Assembly (NCBI GenBank): GCA_030826005.1
Contig: JAPJOW010000188.1
Location: 1 to 8,766, forward strand
Length of the DNA stretch: 8,766 nt
Origin: Aliterella sp. RAGGC_92
GTDB lineage: Bacteria > Cyanobacteriota > Cyanobacteriia > Cyanobacteriales > Chroococcidiopsidaceae
Reading direction: 5' to 3'
The notes beneath the pieces were generated by a model. That model ran no database searches and was not told where the DNA came from. It saw only the letters and a list, made by a program, of their open reading frames with translations. Below are positions 1 to 6,765 of this stretch, piece after piece. Each line of letters starts with the position of its first letter. Position 1 is the first letter of the stretch. The translations under genes were made by a program, and so were the position numbers.

Positions 1-2089
1 ATCTCAAGCAGCCCTTGTATTGCGAAGTTTACCGGGTATAAACAATGTTGTAAACTTGCTGCAAGCAGCGAACAAAAGTAAGTTAGTGCGCGGTTGGAGT
101 TACGACACCAACGGAAAAGCGAGAGTATTCAGCCATTTAATTCGCGTATCTTTTCCCAAAGATGGCGAAACACCTAAAAACTTTGCAACGCAGGTAAAAG
201 CGGCAAATATTGACCAACAACAACTAATAGAATTAGCTATTTATGCGCCACAATGGGCAAATTATGTCGAATCTGCTTTAAAATGGCGCTCTTTTGCTCA
301 GGCTGTGTGGTGGATTCACGCCCATACTAAAGATAGTAACTGGCAAGTTGAGCAAGAAATTAGAGAAACTTGGAACGCGCAAATTAGCGAACAAACTCCC
401 CTAACTGGACAAGATTTATTAAACGGTGCGGTAGATATAGACTGGTTTACACGAGTTTACCAAGCATTGAAAGCCGAACGCTGGGAAGCTTTAGACAACG
501 CCGCACAATACGCTTCTGGGGGAAGCGGACACAAACGGGCGCAGCTATTCGCATCGGCGATGTTGGGGAGAGTTGAAAAATCCGAATTAGTAAATCGAGT
601 AACGCAAAAACGCAATCAAGACGCGCTAAGAGGATTAGGATTATTACCACTTGCAAAAGGCAAAAAGCGCGATAGCGCAAGCGCGCACGCAGGGCTTCGG
701 GATCTACTAGAACGTTACCAAATTATTCAAGAATTTCTCCGCACTAGCCGCCAATTTGGTTCGCAAAGACAAGCAAGCGAAAAACTAGCCGTCAGCATCG
801 CCTTAGAAAACTTAGCCCGTAACGCTGGTTATACAGACCCCATGCGCCTCCAGTGGGCGATGGAAGCCCAAGCCGTAGCCGATTTGGTCAAACAACCTCA
901 AACAGTGACAATTGACGATTTGGTAGTGGCTTTAGCCATTGAAACCGGAGAACCAAAAATAACAATAACCAATAACTCAAAACCTTTAAAAGCTATTCCC
1001 GCCAAGTACAAAAAAGAGAGTAATATCGTCCAATTGCAAACACGCAAACAAGATATTACTCGCCAAGCTTCTAGAATGCGGCTATCTCTAGAACAATCTA
1101 TGTGTCGAGGCGATCGCTTTACAGGCGACGAATTGCAACAACTCTGTACCCATCCGGTGTTAGCGCCGATGCTAGAAAAATTAGTATTTATTGGCGAAAA
1201 TACGATTGGCTATCCGGTAGAAGAAGGGCGATTTTTAAAGTCTTACGATCGCGGACTTACACCAACGGGTAATATTAGTTTACGCATTGCTCATCCTTAC
1301 GATTTATTAGGGACTAATTTATGGCATTTGTGGCAGCAAGAATGTTTCCAAAGCCAGCGCCAACAGCCATTTAAGCAAGTATTTCGGGAATTGTATGTAC
1401 TTACTACCACCGAAAGAAGCGATCGCACTATTTCCCATCGGTACGCCGGACATCAAGTTAATTCTAGGCAAGCTTTGGCGCTATTGGGTCAAAGAGGTTG
1501 GATAAGTCAGCCAGAAGAAGGAGTTAGACGCACCTTTCACGAGTTCGACCTTTCGGTTTGGCTAACTTTTGTCAATGGCTACTTTTCCCCCACAGAAGTT
1601 GAAGGGTTAACCCTTGAAGGTGTGGAATTTACTAAACGCGGAGAATGGAAGCCTTTGGAACTAAATCAAATTCCGCCGTTAGTTTTTAGCGAAGTAATGC
1701 GCGACTTAGATTTAGTTGTCAGCGTGGCGCATCAAGGCGGAGTAGACCCCGAAGCTACGGCTTCAACAGTAGAAATGCGATCGGCTTTAATTCGGGAAAC
1801 TTGTCGTTTGCTGCAAATAACTAATGTAAAACTAGAAAAATCTCATGCTTTAATTGAAGGTCATTTAGGTAGTTATTCCGTACATTTGGGTAGTGCTGGA
1901 GTTCACCGCCAACCAGGGGGCTATTTATGTATCGTCCCCGTCCATTCCCAGCATCGCGGACGAGTATTTTTACCTTTTGCCGATAATGACCCCAAAACCG
2001 CCGAAGTAATCTCCAAAGTCCTATTATTAGCACGAGATCGGGAAATTAAAGATCCAACAATCTTAGAACAGATTTTGGTAAGAGGTTAA
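1..2089 (+). CDS. DUF4132-family large protein, C-terminal part (5' end outside window)
   Basis: The reading frame is open from the first full codon (base 2) to TAA at 2087-2089, giving about 695 residues. The first possible start is a TTG at base 20 with no ribosome binding site, and the frame continues upstream of it (SQAALV before LRSLPG), so this is a gene cut by the window edge. The middle of the product, around QPFKQVFRELY (about residue 450 counted from the TTG), and the end (FADNDPKTAEVISKVLLLARDREIKDPTIL, given here only as landmarks FADNDPKTAE and KDPTIL) resemble the DUF4132 family. E. coli YehI/MolR belongs to that family. Full-length members usually exceed 1000 residues, so the N-terminal third or more is missing. 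The fragment is rich in helix-forming segments and has no signal peptide or membrane segment, so a cytoplasmic protein is likely. The biochemical role is unknown. Relatives often sit beside MoxR-type AAA ATPase and vWA genes. Family assignment is fairly secure; function is not. Confidence 0.8.
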   Translation, partial: SQAALVLRSLPGINNVVNLLQAANKSKLVRGWSYDTNGKARVFSHLIRVSFPKDGETPKNFATQVKAANIDQQQLIELAIYAPQWANYVESALKWRSFAQAVWWIHAHTKDSNWQVEQEIRETWNAQISEQTPLTGQDLLNGAVDIDWFTRVYQALKAERWEALDNAAQYASGGSGHKRAQLFASAMLGRVEKSELVNRVTQKRNQDALRGLGLLPLAKGKKRDSASAHAGLRDLLERYQIIQEFLRTSRQFGSQRQASEKLAVSIALENLARNAGYTDPMRLQWAMEAQAVADLVKQPQTVTIDDLVVALAIETGEPKITITNNSKPLKAIPAKYKKESNIVQLQTRKQDITRQASRMRLSLEQSMCRGDRFTGDELQQLCTHPVLAPMLEKLVFIGENTIGYPVEEGRFLKSYDRGLTPTGNISLRIAHPYDLLGTNLWHLWQQECFQSQRQQPFKQVFRELYVLTTTERSDRTISHRYAGHQVNSRQALALLGQRGWISQPEEGVRRTFHEFDLSVWLTFVNGYFSPTEVEGLTLEGVEFTKRGEWKPLELNQIPPLVFSEVMRDLDLVVSVAHQGGVDPEATASTVEMRSALIRETCRLLQITNVKLEKSHALIEGHLGSYSVHLGSAGVHRQPGGYLCIVPVHSQHRGRVFLPFADNDPKTAEVISKVLLLARDREIKDPTILEQILVRG

Positions 2090-2115
2090 CTCCGCATTGC
2101 CCAATAATGAGATGA

Positions 2116-2193
2116 GGAAGCCCCCTAACCCCCAATCCTGGGGGAATAAGATATTTAAAGTCCCCCAAACTTGGGGGATTTAGGGGGCGTTCC
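2116..2193. repeat. GC-rich interspersed palindromic element with three-way-junction fold (MITE-like)
   Basis: Outer arms GCCCCCTAA (2120-2128) and TTAGGGGGC (2180-2188) are perfect inverted repeats. They are extended by GGAA (2116-2119) pairing with TTCC (2190-2193) across a single bulged G at 2189. Two further hairpins lie inside: CCCCC (2129-2133) with GGGGG (2140-2144), and TCCCCCAA (2161-2168) with TTGGGGGA (2171-2178). Together they predict a three-way junction. From memory, intergenic elements of this GCCCCCTAA type are dispersed in many copies in several cyanobacterial genomes. No target-site duplication is evident. It sits between the convergent DUF4132 and hfq genes, where it could also slow or stop transcription from either side, although neither side has a clear T-run. 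Confidence 0.8.
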
Positions 2194-2202
2194 GAAACCC
2201 CG

Positions 2203-2418
2203 TTATTTTGTAGTTTTGATAAAAGCGATCGCCTGTCGCCAAATAGTAATACTCTGTTCGCTGGTATCAACCATACATACACAGGTTTGATCTTGCCATA
2301 ATAGTTTGCCGCTAAGTAAATCTCCACTGAGCAACTTTACTTCTACAGGTTTAGCTTCTTTAATCAAAGTTTGTACTTGCTTTATGCTGGGTGAAGCTAC
2401 ATCAAAATCACTTTTCAT
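2203..2418 (-). CDS. hfq: Cyanobacterial-type Hfq (Sm-fold RNA-binding-like protein)
   Basis: The 71-residue product has the size and layout of cyanobacterial Hfq. It has a short N-terminal helix (SPSIKQVQTLIKEAKPVEVKL, roughly residues 9-29) and then Sm-type beta strands (LLSGDLLSGKLLWQD about 29-43, CVCMVD 46-51, RQAIAFIK 61-68). I chose the ATG at 2418-2416 over an in-frame TTG one codon upstream because AGGAA (2430-2426) stands 7 nt before it. The YKHAI-type Sm2 motif of proteobacterial Hfq is absent; the equivalent place reads WRQAIAF. In Synechocystis, Hfq of this type is known to bind RNA poorly, to be needed for type IV pilus motility, and to act with the pilus ATPase PilB1. A similar role here is inference. 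The gene is divergent from dapF, 99 bp away, a neighbourhood I recall from other cyanobacteria. Confidence 0.88.
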   Translation of the reverse strand: MKSDFDVASPSIKQVQTLIKEAKPVEVKLLSGDLLSGKLLWQDQTCVCMVDTSEQSITIWRQAIAFIKTTK

Positions 2419-2431
2419 CAATTAATTCCTA

Positions 2432-2490
2432 GCAAATACTGCGACTTCTTGAGTAAAGATAAAGAAATATCATACAACTATAGTATTTGC
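2432..2490. promoter_or_regulatory. Inverted repeat in the hfq-dapF divergent promoter region
   Basis: GCAAATACT (2432-2440) and AGTATTTGC (2482-2490) are a perfect 9-bp inverted repeat separated by 41 bp, inside the 99-bp gap between two divergent genes. The right arm overlaps a -10-like TATAGT (2479-2484) facing dapF. The left arm overlaps the probable hfq leader just upstream of its AGGAA. This could be a two-half-site operator, or the arms could pair in RNA. No regulator is recognised and the assignment is inference. Confidence 0.35.
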
Positions 2491-2501
2491 CAGCTACTTT
2501 C

Positions 2502-2507
2502 GGGAGG
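2502..2507 (+). promoter_or_regulatory. Ribosome binding site fixing the dapF GTG start
   Basis: GGGAGG lies 10 nt upstream of the GTG at 2518. The spacing is somewhat long but the match to the anti-Shine-Dalgarno is strong. It supports the GTG over the upstream in-frame TTG at 2449. Confidence 0.65.
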
Positions 2508-2517
2508 ATTCAACAGC

Positions 2518-3360
2518 GTGTCTATCGAGTTTGTTAAATATCAAGGACTAGGAAACGATTTTATTTTAATTGACAATCGCTCGTCATCCGAACCGATCGT
2601 ATCTCCAGACCAAGCAATTAAACTATGCGATCGCCATTTTGGAATTGGCGCTGATGGAGTAATTTTTGCCCTTCCAGGTGTTGAAGGTACAGATTACACG
2701 ATGAGAATCATCAATTCTGATGGTTCAGAACCCGAAATGTGCGGTAATGGCATTCGTTGTTTAGCCGGATTTATTGCCCAATTAGAAGGAAATAAGCATA
2801 AAGAAGTCCAATATCGCATACATACTTTAGCTGGCGTTATTTCTCCCCAACTATTGCCAGATGGTCAAGTAAAAGTTGACATGGGTTTACCAAAACTCCT
2901 AGCAAAAGAAATTCCTACTAACTTAAGTTCCCCCGAACAAAAAGTAATAGATGAACCTTTAGAAGTAGCCGAAAAAACTTGGTTAGTTACTTGCGTAAGT
3001 ATGGGAAACCCCCACTGTATAACCTTTGTGGAAGATGTCGCCGCGATAGATTTAGCAGTAATTGGCACTCAATTCGAGCATCATTCCGCATTCCCCCAAA
3101 AAACTAATACAGAGTTTATTCAAGTTATGGGACGCGATCGCCTAAAAATGCGCGTTTGGGAACGCGGCGCGGGTATAACCTTAGCTTGCGGTACAGGTGC
3201 TTGTGCGGCGCTAGTAGCTGGCGTACTTACGGGTAAATGCGATCGCCAAGCCATAGTAGAACTCCCCGGCGGCGATTTGCTAATTGAATGGTCAGAACCC
3301 GACGGAAGGCTATATATGACAGGAGCGCAAGAGCGAGTTTTTGCAGGGACAATTAGTTAA
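2518..3360 (+). CDS. dapF: Diaminopimelate epimerase
   Basis: DapF interconverts LL- and meso-diaminopimelate. It thereby supplies the cross-linking residue of peptidoglycan and the immediate precursor of lysine in the cytoplasm. The product of 280 residues matches the family length. Both catalytic cysteines are present in their signatures: Cys75 in PEMCGNGIR and Cys224 in ERGAGITLACGTGACA. The N-terminal KYQGLGNDFILIDNR (about 7-21), FGIGADG (41-47) and MGNPHC (162-167) are also typical. The start is the GTG at 2518, preceded by GGGAGG (2502-2507). An in-frame TTG at 2449 would add 23 residues unlike any DapF and lacks a ribosome binding site. The gene is divergent from hfq. Its TAA overlaps the stop codon of the convergent moaB by 4 nt. 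No damage is seen. Confidence 0.96.
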   Translation: MSIEFVKYQGLGNDFILIDNRSSSEPIVSPDQAIKLCDRHFGIGADGVIFALPGVEGTDYTMRIINSDGSEPEMCGNGIRCLAGFIAQLEGNKHKEVQYRIHTLAGVISPQLLPDGQVKVDMGLPKLLAKEIPTNLSSPEQKVIDEPLEVAEKTWLVTCVSMGNPHCITFVEDVAAIDLAVIGTQFEHHSAFPQKTNTEFIQVMGRDRLKMRVWERGAGITLACGTGACAALVAGVLTGKCDRQAIVELPGGDLLIEWSEPDGRLYMTGAQERVFAGTIS

Positions 3361-3845
3361 GTTCGTAATTGAGTAACTAAATGCTCTAATTCCGGCAAAA
3401 TCAATTCATTCATCGCTAGTTTGACGGCATTGCTAGAACCAGGAACGGAAAAGACTAATATATTTTGATATGTACCCGCGATCGCTCTGGAGGCGATCGC
3501 TCTTGAACCAATTTCTTTGTAACTAAGATATCGAAACAACTCCCCAAAGCCGGGTAAAGTCTTCTCTAGCAAACTAGAAATTGCATCGTAAGTTGTATCT
3601 CTAGATGCTATCCCCGTACCGCCATTAAAAATTACTGCATCAATGTTATTTAAGGCTTGCAGTTGGCTTTTGATCTGCGTTGGTTCGTCCTTAATAATGG
3701 TGTAGTAACCCACCGCGCGATCGGCATCTGTAAGCAACTGTTGGATTAATTGACCGCTTTTATCCGTAAGGTGCGATCGCGTATCGCTTACAGTAATTAC
3801 TGCACAATTAACTACAATCTTGCCTGTATCGGGGTGGGGCTGCAT
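3357..3845 (-). CDS. moaB: Molybdenum cofactor biosynthesis protein MoaB (MogA/MoaB fold)
   Basis: The product (162 residues) belongs to the MoaB/MogA family, whose members adenylate molybdopterin before molybdate insertion. In cyanobacteria the cofactor serves nitrate reductase and a few other enzymes. Visible family signatures are AVITVSDTR (15-23) followed by DKSG (28-31), FNGGTGIASRDTT (73-85), PGFGELFR (98-105), EIGSRAIASRAIAG (111-124) and FSVPGSSNAV (132-141). The ATG at 3845-3843 starts one nucleotide after the psb28 stop codon and lacks a good ribosome binding site, so translation is probably coupled to psb28. The stop TAA (3359-3357) overlaps that of dapF on the other strand. Two HIP1 octamers 15 bp apart (3478-3485 and 3493-3500) encode the repeated RAIA of the SRAIASRAIAG segment. 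Confidence 0.93.
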   Translation of the reverse strand: MQPHPDTGKIVVNCAVITVSDTRSHLTDKSGQLIQQLLTDADRAVGYYTIIKDEPTQIKSQLQALNNIDAVIFNGGTGIASRDTTYDAISSLLEKTLPGFGELFRYLSYKEIGSRAIASRAIAGTYQNILVFSVPGSSNAVKLAMNELILPELEHLVTQLRT

Positions 3846-3846
3846 A

Positions 3847-4182
3847 TTATGCTTTGTTAAAATCTAGCTCGTTTTTCTCGGCGTAGCGCTCCATAAAGCG
3901 CAAAAACCGATCCCATTCTGCCGTTGAGTTCATGATATAAAATACTTCCAAAGCTTCCGGCTTGCCATTAACAAACTTACCTTTAACTTCACGGGTGACG
4001 ATTTCCCCTTCTTCATCGATCATGTACATTCCCGTAATCTCATCAGCGCTACCGCCCTTTAAAACGGAAGGGTTTTGAAAGTAAAACGTTGCTGTACTTT
4101 GCTTTCCATCCCGCGAACGAGTCAAGCGCACATCGGGGGTCACGTCTTCGTCAATACCTCTTGAAAATTGAATTTTCGCCAT
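3847..4182 (-). CDS. psb28: Photosystem II assembly factor Psb28
   Basis: The 111-residue product has the Psb28 pattern from its first residues: AKIQFSRGIDEDV, then PDVRLTRSRDG (17-27) and TATFYFQNP (30-38), with a C-terminal WDRFLRFMERYAEKN (90-104). Psb28 is a soluble cytoplasmic-side protein. It binds CP47-containing photosystem II assembly intermediates temporarily and is absent from the mature complex. Length is normal for the cyanobacterial form. The ATG at 4182-4180 is preceded on the coding strand by AAGG with 5 nt spacing. Psb28 is the first gene of a leftward unit with moaB, the intergenic gap being a single base. A plausible promoter lies 36 bp upstream of the start codon. No signal peptide or membrane segment is present, as expected. 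Confidence 0.96.
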   Translation of the reverse strand: MAKIQFSRGIDEDVTPDVRLTRSRDGKQSTATFYFQNPSVLKGGSADEITGMYMIDEEGEIVTREVKGKFVNGKPEALEVFYIMNSTAEWDRFLRFMERYAEKNELDFNKA

Positions 4183-4217
4183 AGTTGCCTTAAATCTGAG
4201 TTTTTTTCTATCTTCTC

Positions 4218-4247
4218 ATTATTAGAACAAACCCGCGATCGCATCAA
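4218..4247 (-). promoter_or_regulatory. Putative psb28-moaB promoter
   Basis: On the minus strand TTGATG (4247-4242, 4 of 6 matches to TTGACA) is followed after 18 bp by AATAAT (4223-4218, 5 of 6 matches to TATAAT). Transcription would start near 4211, giving a leader of about 28 nt before psb28. A HIP1 octamer (4235-4242) fills part of the spacer. The call is from motif inspection only. Confidence 0.4.
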
Positions 4248-4327
4248 CTCAAATTAACCTCCTCAGACAGAGTTGTTTTTATAGCAAGTTTTTCTCCATT
4301 GATTTGTAAAGTTTTGCAAAAAACAAC

Positions 4328-4342
4328 TAGGTTTAAAACCTA
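4328..4342. repeat. 15-bp palindrome upstream of the phosphatase gene
   Basis: TAGGTTT and AAACCTA are perfect 7-bp arms around a single A. It is a possible dimeric-regulator site. The half-site AGGTTTA recurs at 4435-4441 and, with one change, at 4415-4421. Confidence 0.45.
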
Positions 4343-4535
4343 CTTATTGATTTCATAGCCTGTTCTTAATGCGTTGCCAGTAATTTTACGGTGGAGAAGG
4401 CTGCCAACAGCCACAAGTTTAGATAAATGGAGGCAGGTTTAGATAATTTTTTCCTCTAACGCGATCGCGCAAAGGTTAGGGCTTCGCATTTTTGCATAGA
4501 TATCAGCATCCTCTCCCCCGTAAAGGTTAGAAATT

Positions 4536-6758
4536 ATGTCAAATGCCCGTTCTACAAGCTACCGCCCCAAAGGGCTATCAACACAAATACTCCGACGCTT
4601 ACAGCAGTTTTGGCGTTTTGGCACAACCAAACGTTTGGTTGTGCTGGTTTTAGCCGCCTTTATTTTGACCGCCGTTGCAAGTTCTAGCGTTTTTAGCGCC
4701 ACAAGTACCGCACGACCAAAAACAATTGTCATTTCTCTTGACGGCGCAACTCCCGCATTAGTAAATAAATATCTTAACAACGGTGCGATCGCCTACAACG
4801 CAGGTTTGGGACTGCTAAAAAAGAAAGGCACTGTAGCCACGCAAAACATTACCGTTAATCCATCTCTAACAGCACCTAGCCATATTGCGATCGCTACAGG
4901 CTCTGGGGCGGCGGCTAACGACATTAATGCTAATAGCTTCCACTTAGTTGCAAGTTTATTTAACCAAAATATTAGTGGCTTTGCAGCCCCCATAGGCGGC
5001 TACTCCATTGACGGCCCGATGGAAAGCAGTCAACCTACGGCTAATCCCTTATGGCTGGCATTACGGGCAAATGGCAAAAAAGTTGTTGCTGCAACTTTTC
5101 CTGGGGCTGATGGAGCAGATATTTTTGAACCGACTAGCGGTAAACTATTGCAATCGAGCGCTGTGCGAACCGTAGATTACACCGTACCTTTTGGTAGTTT
5201 CGCTGGTGTCGGAGCTAAAGGCTTTAACTTATCAGCAACCGATTTTACCCCAGCTTCGACTACTACAACCGAGCAGCTAAAAAGTGCGGGTAAGGTATCT
5301 TACAGCCAAGTATTGCAAACCAAAACTGCCCTAGACACCTTTACAACGGGGACAGTAACCTACAATATTCAAGTTGCTGCCCTAGATACTACTAGAGATC
5401 GAAAGATTAATTACGATACATTAGTTTTTTTTGATGCCCAGCGAGGTATTCAAATCGAACCTTTTAAGTTACCAGCTACGGGCGCGGCTTACGTCCAAGC
5501 GCAAAGCAATACTTCTAGTAAGTTTTATTTAGAAGGCAGTACCAATAAAGCCGGAACTAGCTTTTATGTTAGTAAACTTGCTCCTGACCTGTCGCAAGTA
5601 AGAATTGCTCGTTACTCTGCCTACTTTATTCCCAGAAATACGCCAGTTATCGCCGATGTAGACGATATTAATAATAATGTTGGGTTCTGGTCGCCCCAAC
5701 CAGACTTTCGCATTCCTGAGCGCCTTAGTCCTGGATTTACCGATTTTCCCGACTTAGAACTAGAGGCAATTTACCAAGATCAAGTACGCACCTTTGTAGA
5801 TTATCAGACCCGCGTTGCTTTAAGAGCGATCGCCCAAAATTCTAATGCAGATTTAGTCCTTACCTACATCGAGCAACCAGACGGCTCTAGCCATCAATTC
5901 TTACTCACCGATTCCCGACAAGCTACAGATTTTAAAAATCCCAGTACCATTGGTCAAGGACAAGACCAAGCAAAAATTGAACGCTATCAAAACTACGTCC
6001 AGACATCCTACTACGTTGCCAATCAAGCCGTACAGCGAATTATTGATGCTGTCGGTACAGATAGGAGAGGTAGGCTAAGAAGTAATGTTATTGTCGTCTC
6101 CGATCATGGTTTTGCACCGTTTCACACCGCCGTTAATTTGAATAACTTTCTAGCTAGTCGTGGTTTTGACAATACCAAAGTCCGAGCTATTACTTCTGGT
6201 TCGGCAGTAAATATTTATTTCAACTTGCAAGGTAGAGAGCCAAATGGGACAGTCAGCCGTTCTGAGTATGGGGCTTTGCAACAGCAAGTAGTCCAGGCTT
6301 TGTCGGAATTAGTAGATACTAATCCCACCTATACTTTAGGCAGTCAATCTGTATCAGTATTTGCCAAAATATACTCTCGACCAGTATCTACAGATATAGA
6401 CGATCCTTTGTTTGGCACAAGAAGCAACGAAGTTATTGGTCAAGATGCTGGCGATGTATTTGCCACTATGAGTTTGGGTTACAACTTTGATGGCACTCAA
6501 AACCCCGTAGTTCAACGTTTGGGTGACGCATCTTCTAATGCGCCCATACTATCAGTTCCTAATTTTTACGGAGCGCACGGCTACGATCCAGAATTACCAG
6601 AAATGAGCGCTATTTTCTACGCTGCGGGGCCAAATATAAATCGTCAGAAAATACCATTGGTGCGTAACATTGATATCGCCCCTACTATTCTTCAGCTTTT
6701 GGGTGTTAAGCCCGCCGATACCGTACAAGGCAAACCAATTAATCTCATTGGCAGCTAA
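4536..6758 (+). CDS. Exported alkaline phosphatase / type I phosphodiesterase-superfamily enzyme
   Basis: The 740-residue product is a two-metal phosphoesterase related to nucleotide pyrophosphatase/phosphodiesterases (NPP). The full set of expected residues is visible: Asp69 in ISLDGATP, nucleophile Thr112 in PSLTAPSH, Asp449 and His453 in QPDGSSH, Asp523-His524 in VVSDHGF, and His681 in GAHGYDPELP. It ends with IDIAPTILQLLGV, typical of the superfamily. A basic N-terminus (to Arg33) is followed by one hydrophobic segment (about 34-53, LVVLVLAAFILTAVAS), a signal peptide or a membrane anchor. There is no twin-arginine motif. The catalytic domain would lie in the periplasm or outside. Residues about 200-380, between the nucleophile and the second metal cluster, form a long poorly recognisable insertion that makes the protein larger than a minimal NPP. 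The ATG at 4536 has AAAGG 9 nt upstream. The substrate is not predictable. The gene stands alone and converges on dtd with a 7-bp gap. Confidence 0.9.
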   Translation: MSNARSTSYRPKGLSTQILRRLQQFWRFGTTKRLVVLVLAAFILTAVASSSVFSATSTARPKTIVISLDGATPALVNKYLNNGAIAYNAGLGLLKKKGTVATQNITVNPSLTAPSHIAIATGSGAAANDINANSFHLVASLFNQNISGFAAPIGGYSIDGPMESSQPTANPLWLALRANGKKVVAATFPGADGADIFEPTSGKLLQSSAVRTVDYTVPFGSFAGVGAKGFNLSATDFTPASTTTTEQLKSAGKVSYSQVLQTKTALDTFTTGTVTYNIQVAALDTTRDRKINYDTLVFFDAQRGIQIEPFKLPATGAAYVQAQSNTSSKFYLEGSTNKAGTSFYVSKLAPDLSQVRIARYSAYFIPRNTPVIADVDDINNNVGFWSPQPDFRIPERLSPGFTDFPDLELEAIYQDQVRTFVDYQTRVALRAIAQNSNADLVLTYIEQPDGSSHQFLLTDSRQATDFKNPSTIGQGQDQAKIERYQNYVQTSYYVANQAVQRIIDAVGTDRRGRLRSNVIVVSDHGFAPFHTAVNLNNFLASRGFDNTKVRAITSGSAVNIYFNLQGREPNGTVSRSEYGALQQQVVQALSELVDTNPTYTLGSQSVSVFAKIYSRPVSTDIDDPLFGTRSNEVIGQDAGDVFATMSLGYNFDGTQNPVVQRLGDASSNAPILSVPNFYGAHGYDPELPEMSAIFYAAGPNINRQKIPLVRNIDIAPTILQLLGVKPADTVQGKPINLIGS

Positions 6759-6765
6759 TTAATAA

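Larger units (their letters stand above)
4183..4535. other. 353-bp intergenic region between psb28 and the phosphatase gene
   Basis: No credible ORF is seen. The left end holds the psb28 promoter and a HIP1 site (4235-4242). Further right are a 15-bp palindrome TAGGTTT-A-AAACCTA (4328-4342), a small hairpin GGCTG/CAGCC with loop CCAA (4399-4412), a direct repeat GTTTAGATAA (4417-4426 and 4437-4446), a second HIP1 site (4461-4468), and a direct repeat AAAGGTTAG (4471-4479 and 4522-4530). The last copy also supplies the AAAGG that serves as the ribosome binding site of the phosphatase gene. No strong promoter for that gene could be picked. Confidence 0.6.

Noticed and set aside
447..680. Antisense ORF within the DUF4132 gene, and similar short antisense ORFs inside dapF and the phosphatase gene
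   Set aside because: They lie fully within well supported genes, have no recognisable domains and look like frame shadows.
2449..2517. N-terminal extension of DapF from an upstream TTG
   Set aside because: The 23 extra residues do not resemble DapF, the TTG lacks a ribosome binding site, and GGGAGG points to the GTG at 2518.
4399..4412. GGCTG-CCAA-CAGCC hairpin as a transcription terminator
   Set aside because: The 5-bp stem is short, no T-run follows on either strand, and no gene ends nearby.
4417..4530. CRISPR-like short repeats upstream of the phosphatase gene
   Set aside because: The repeats are only 9-10 bp, occur in pairs of different sequence and have unequal spacing; there are no cas genes.
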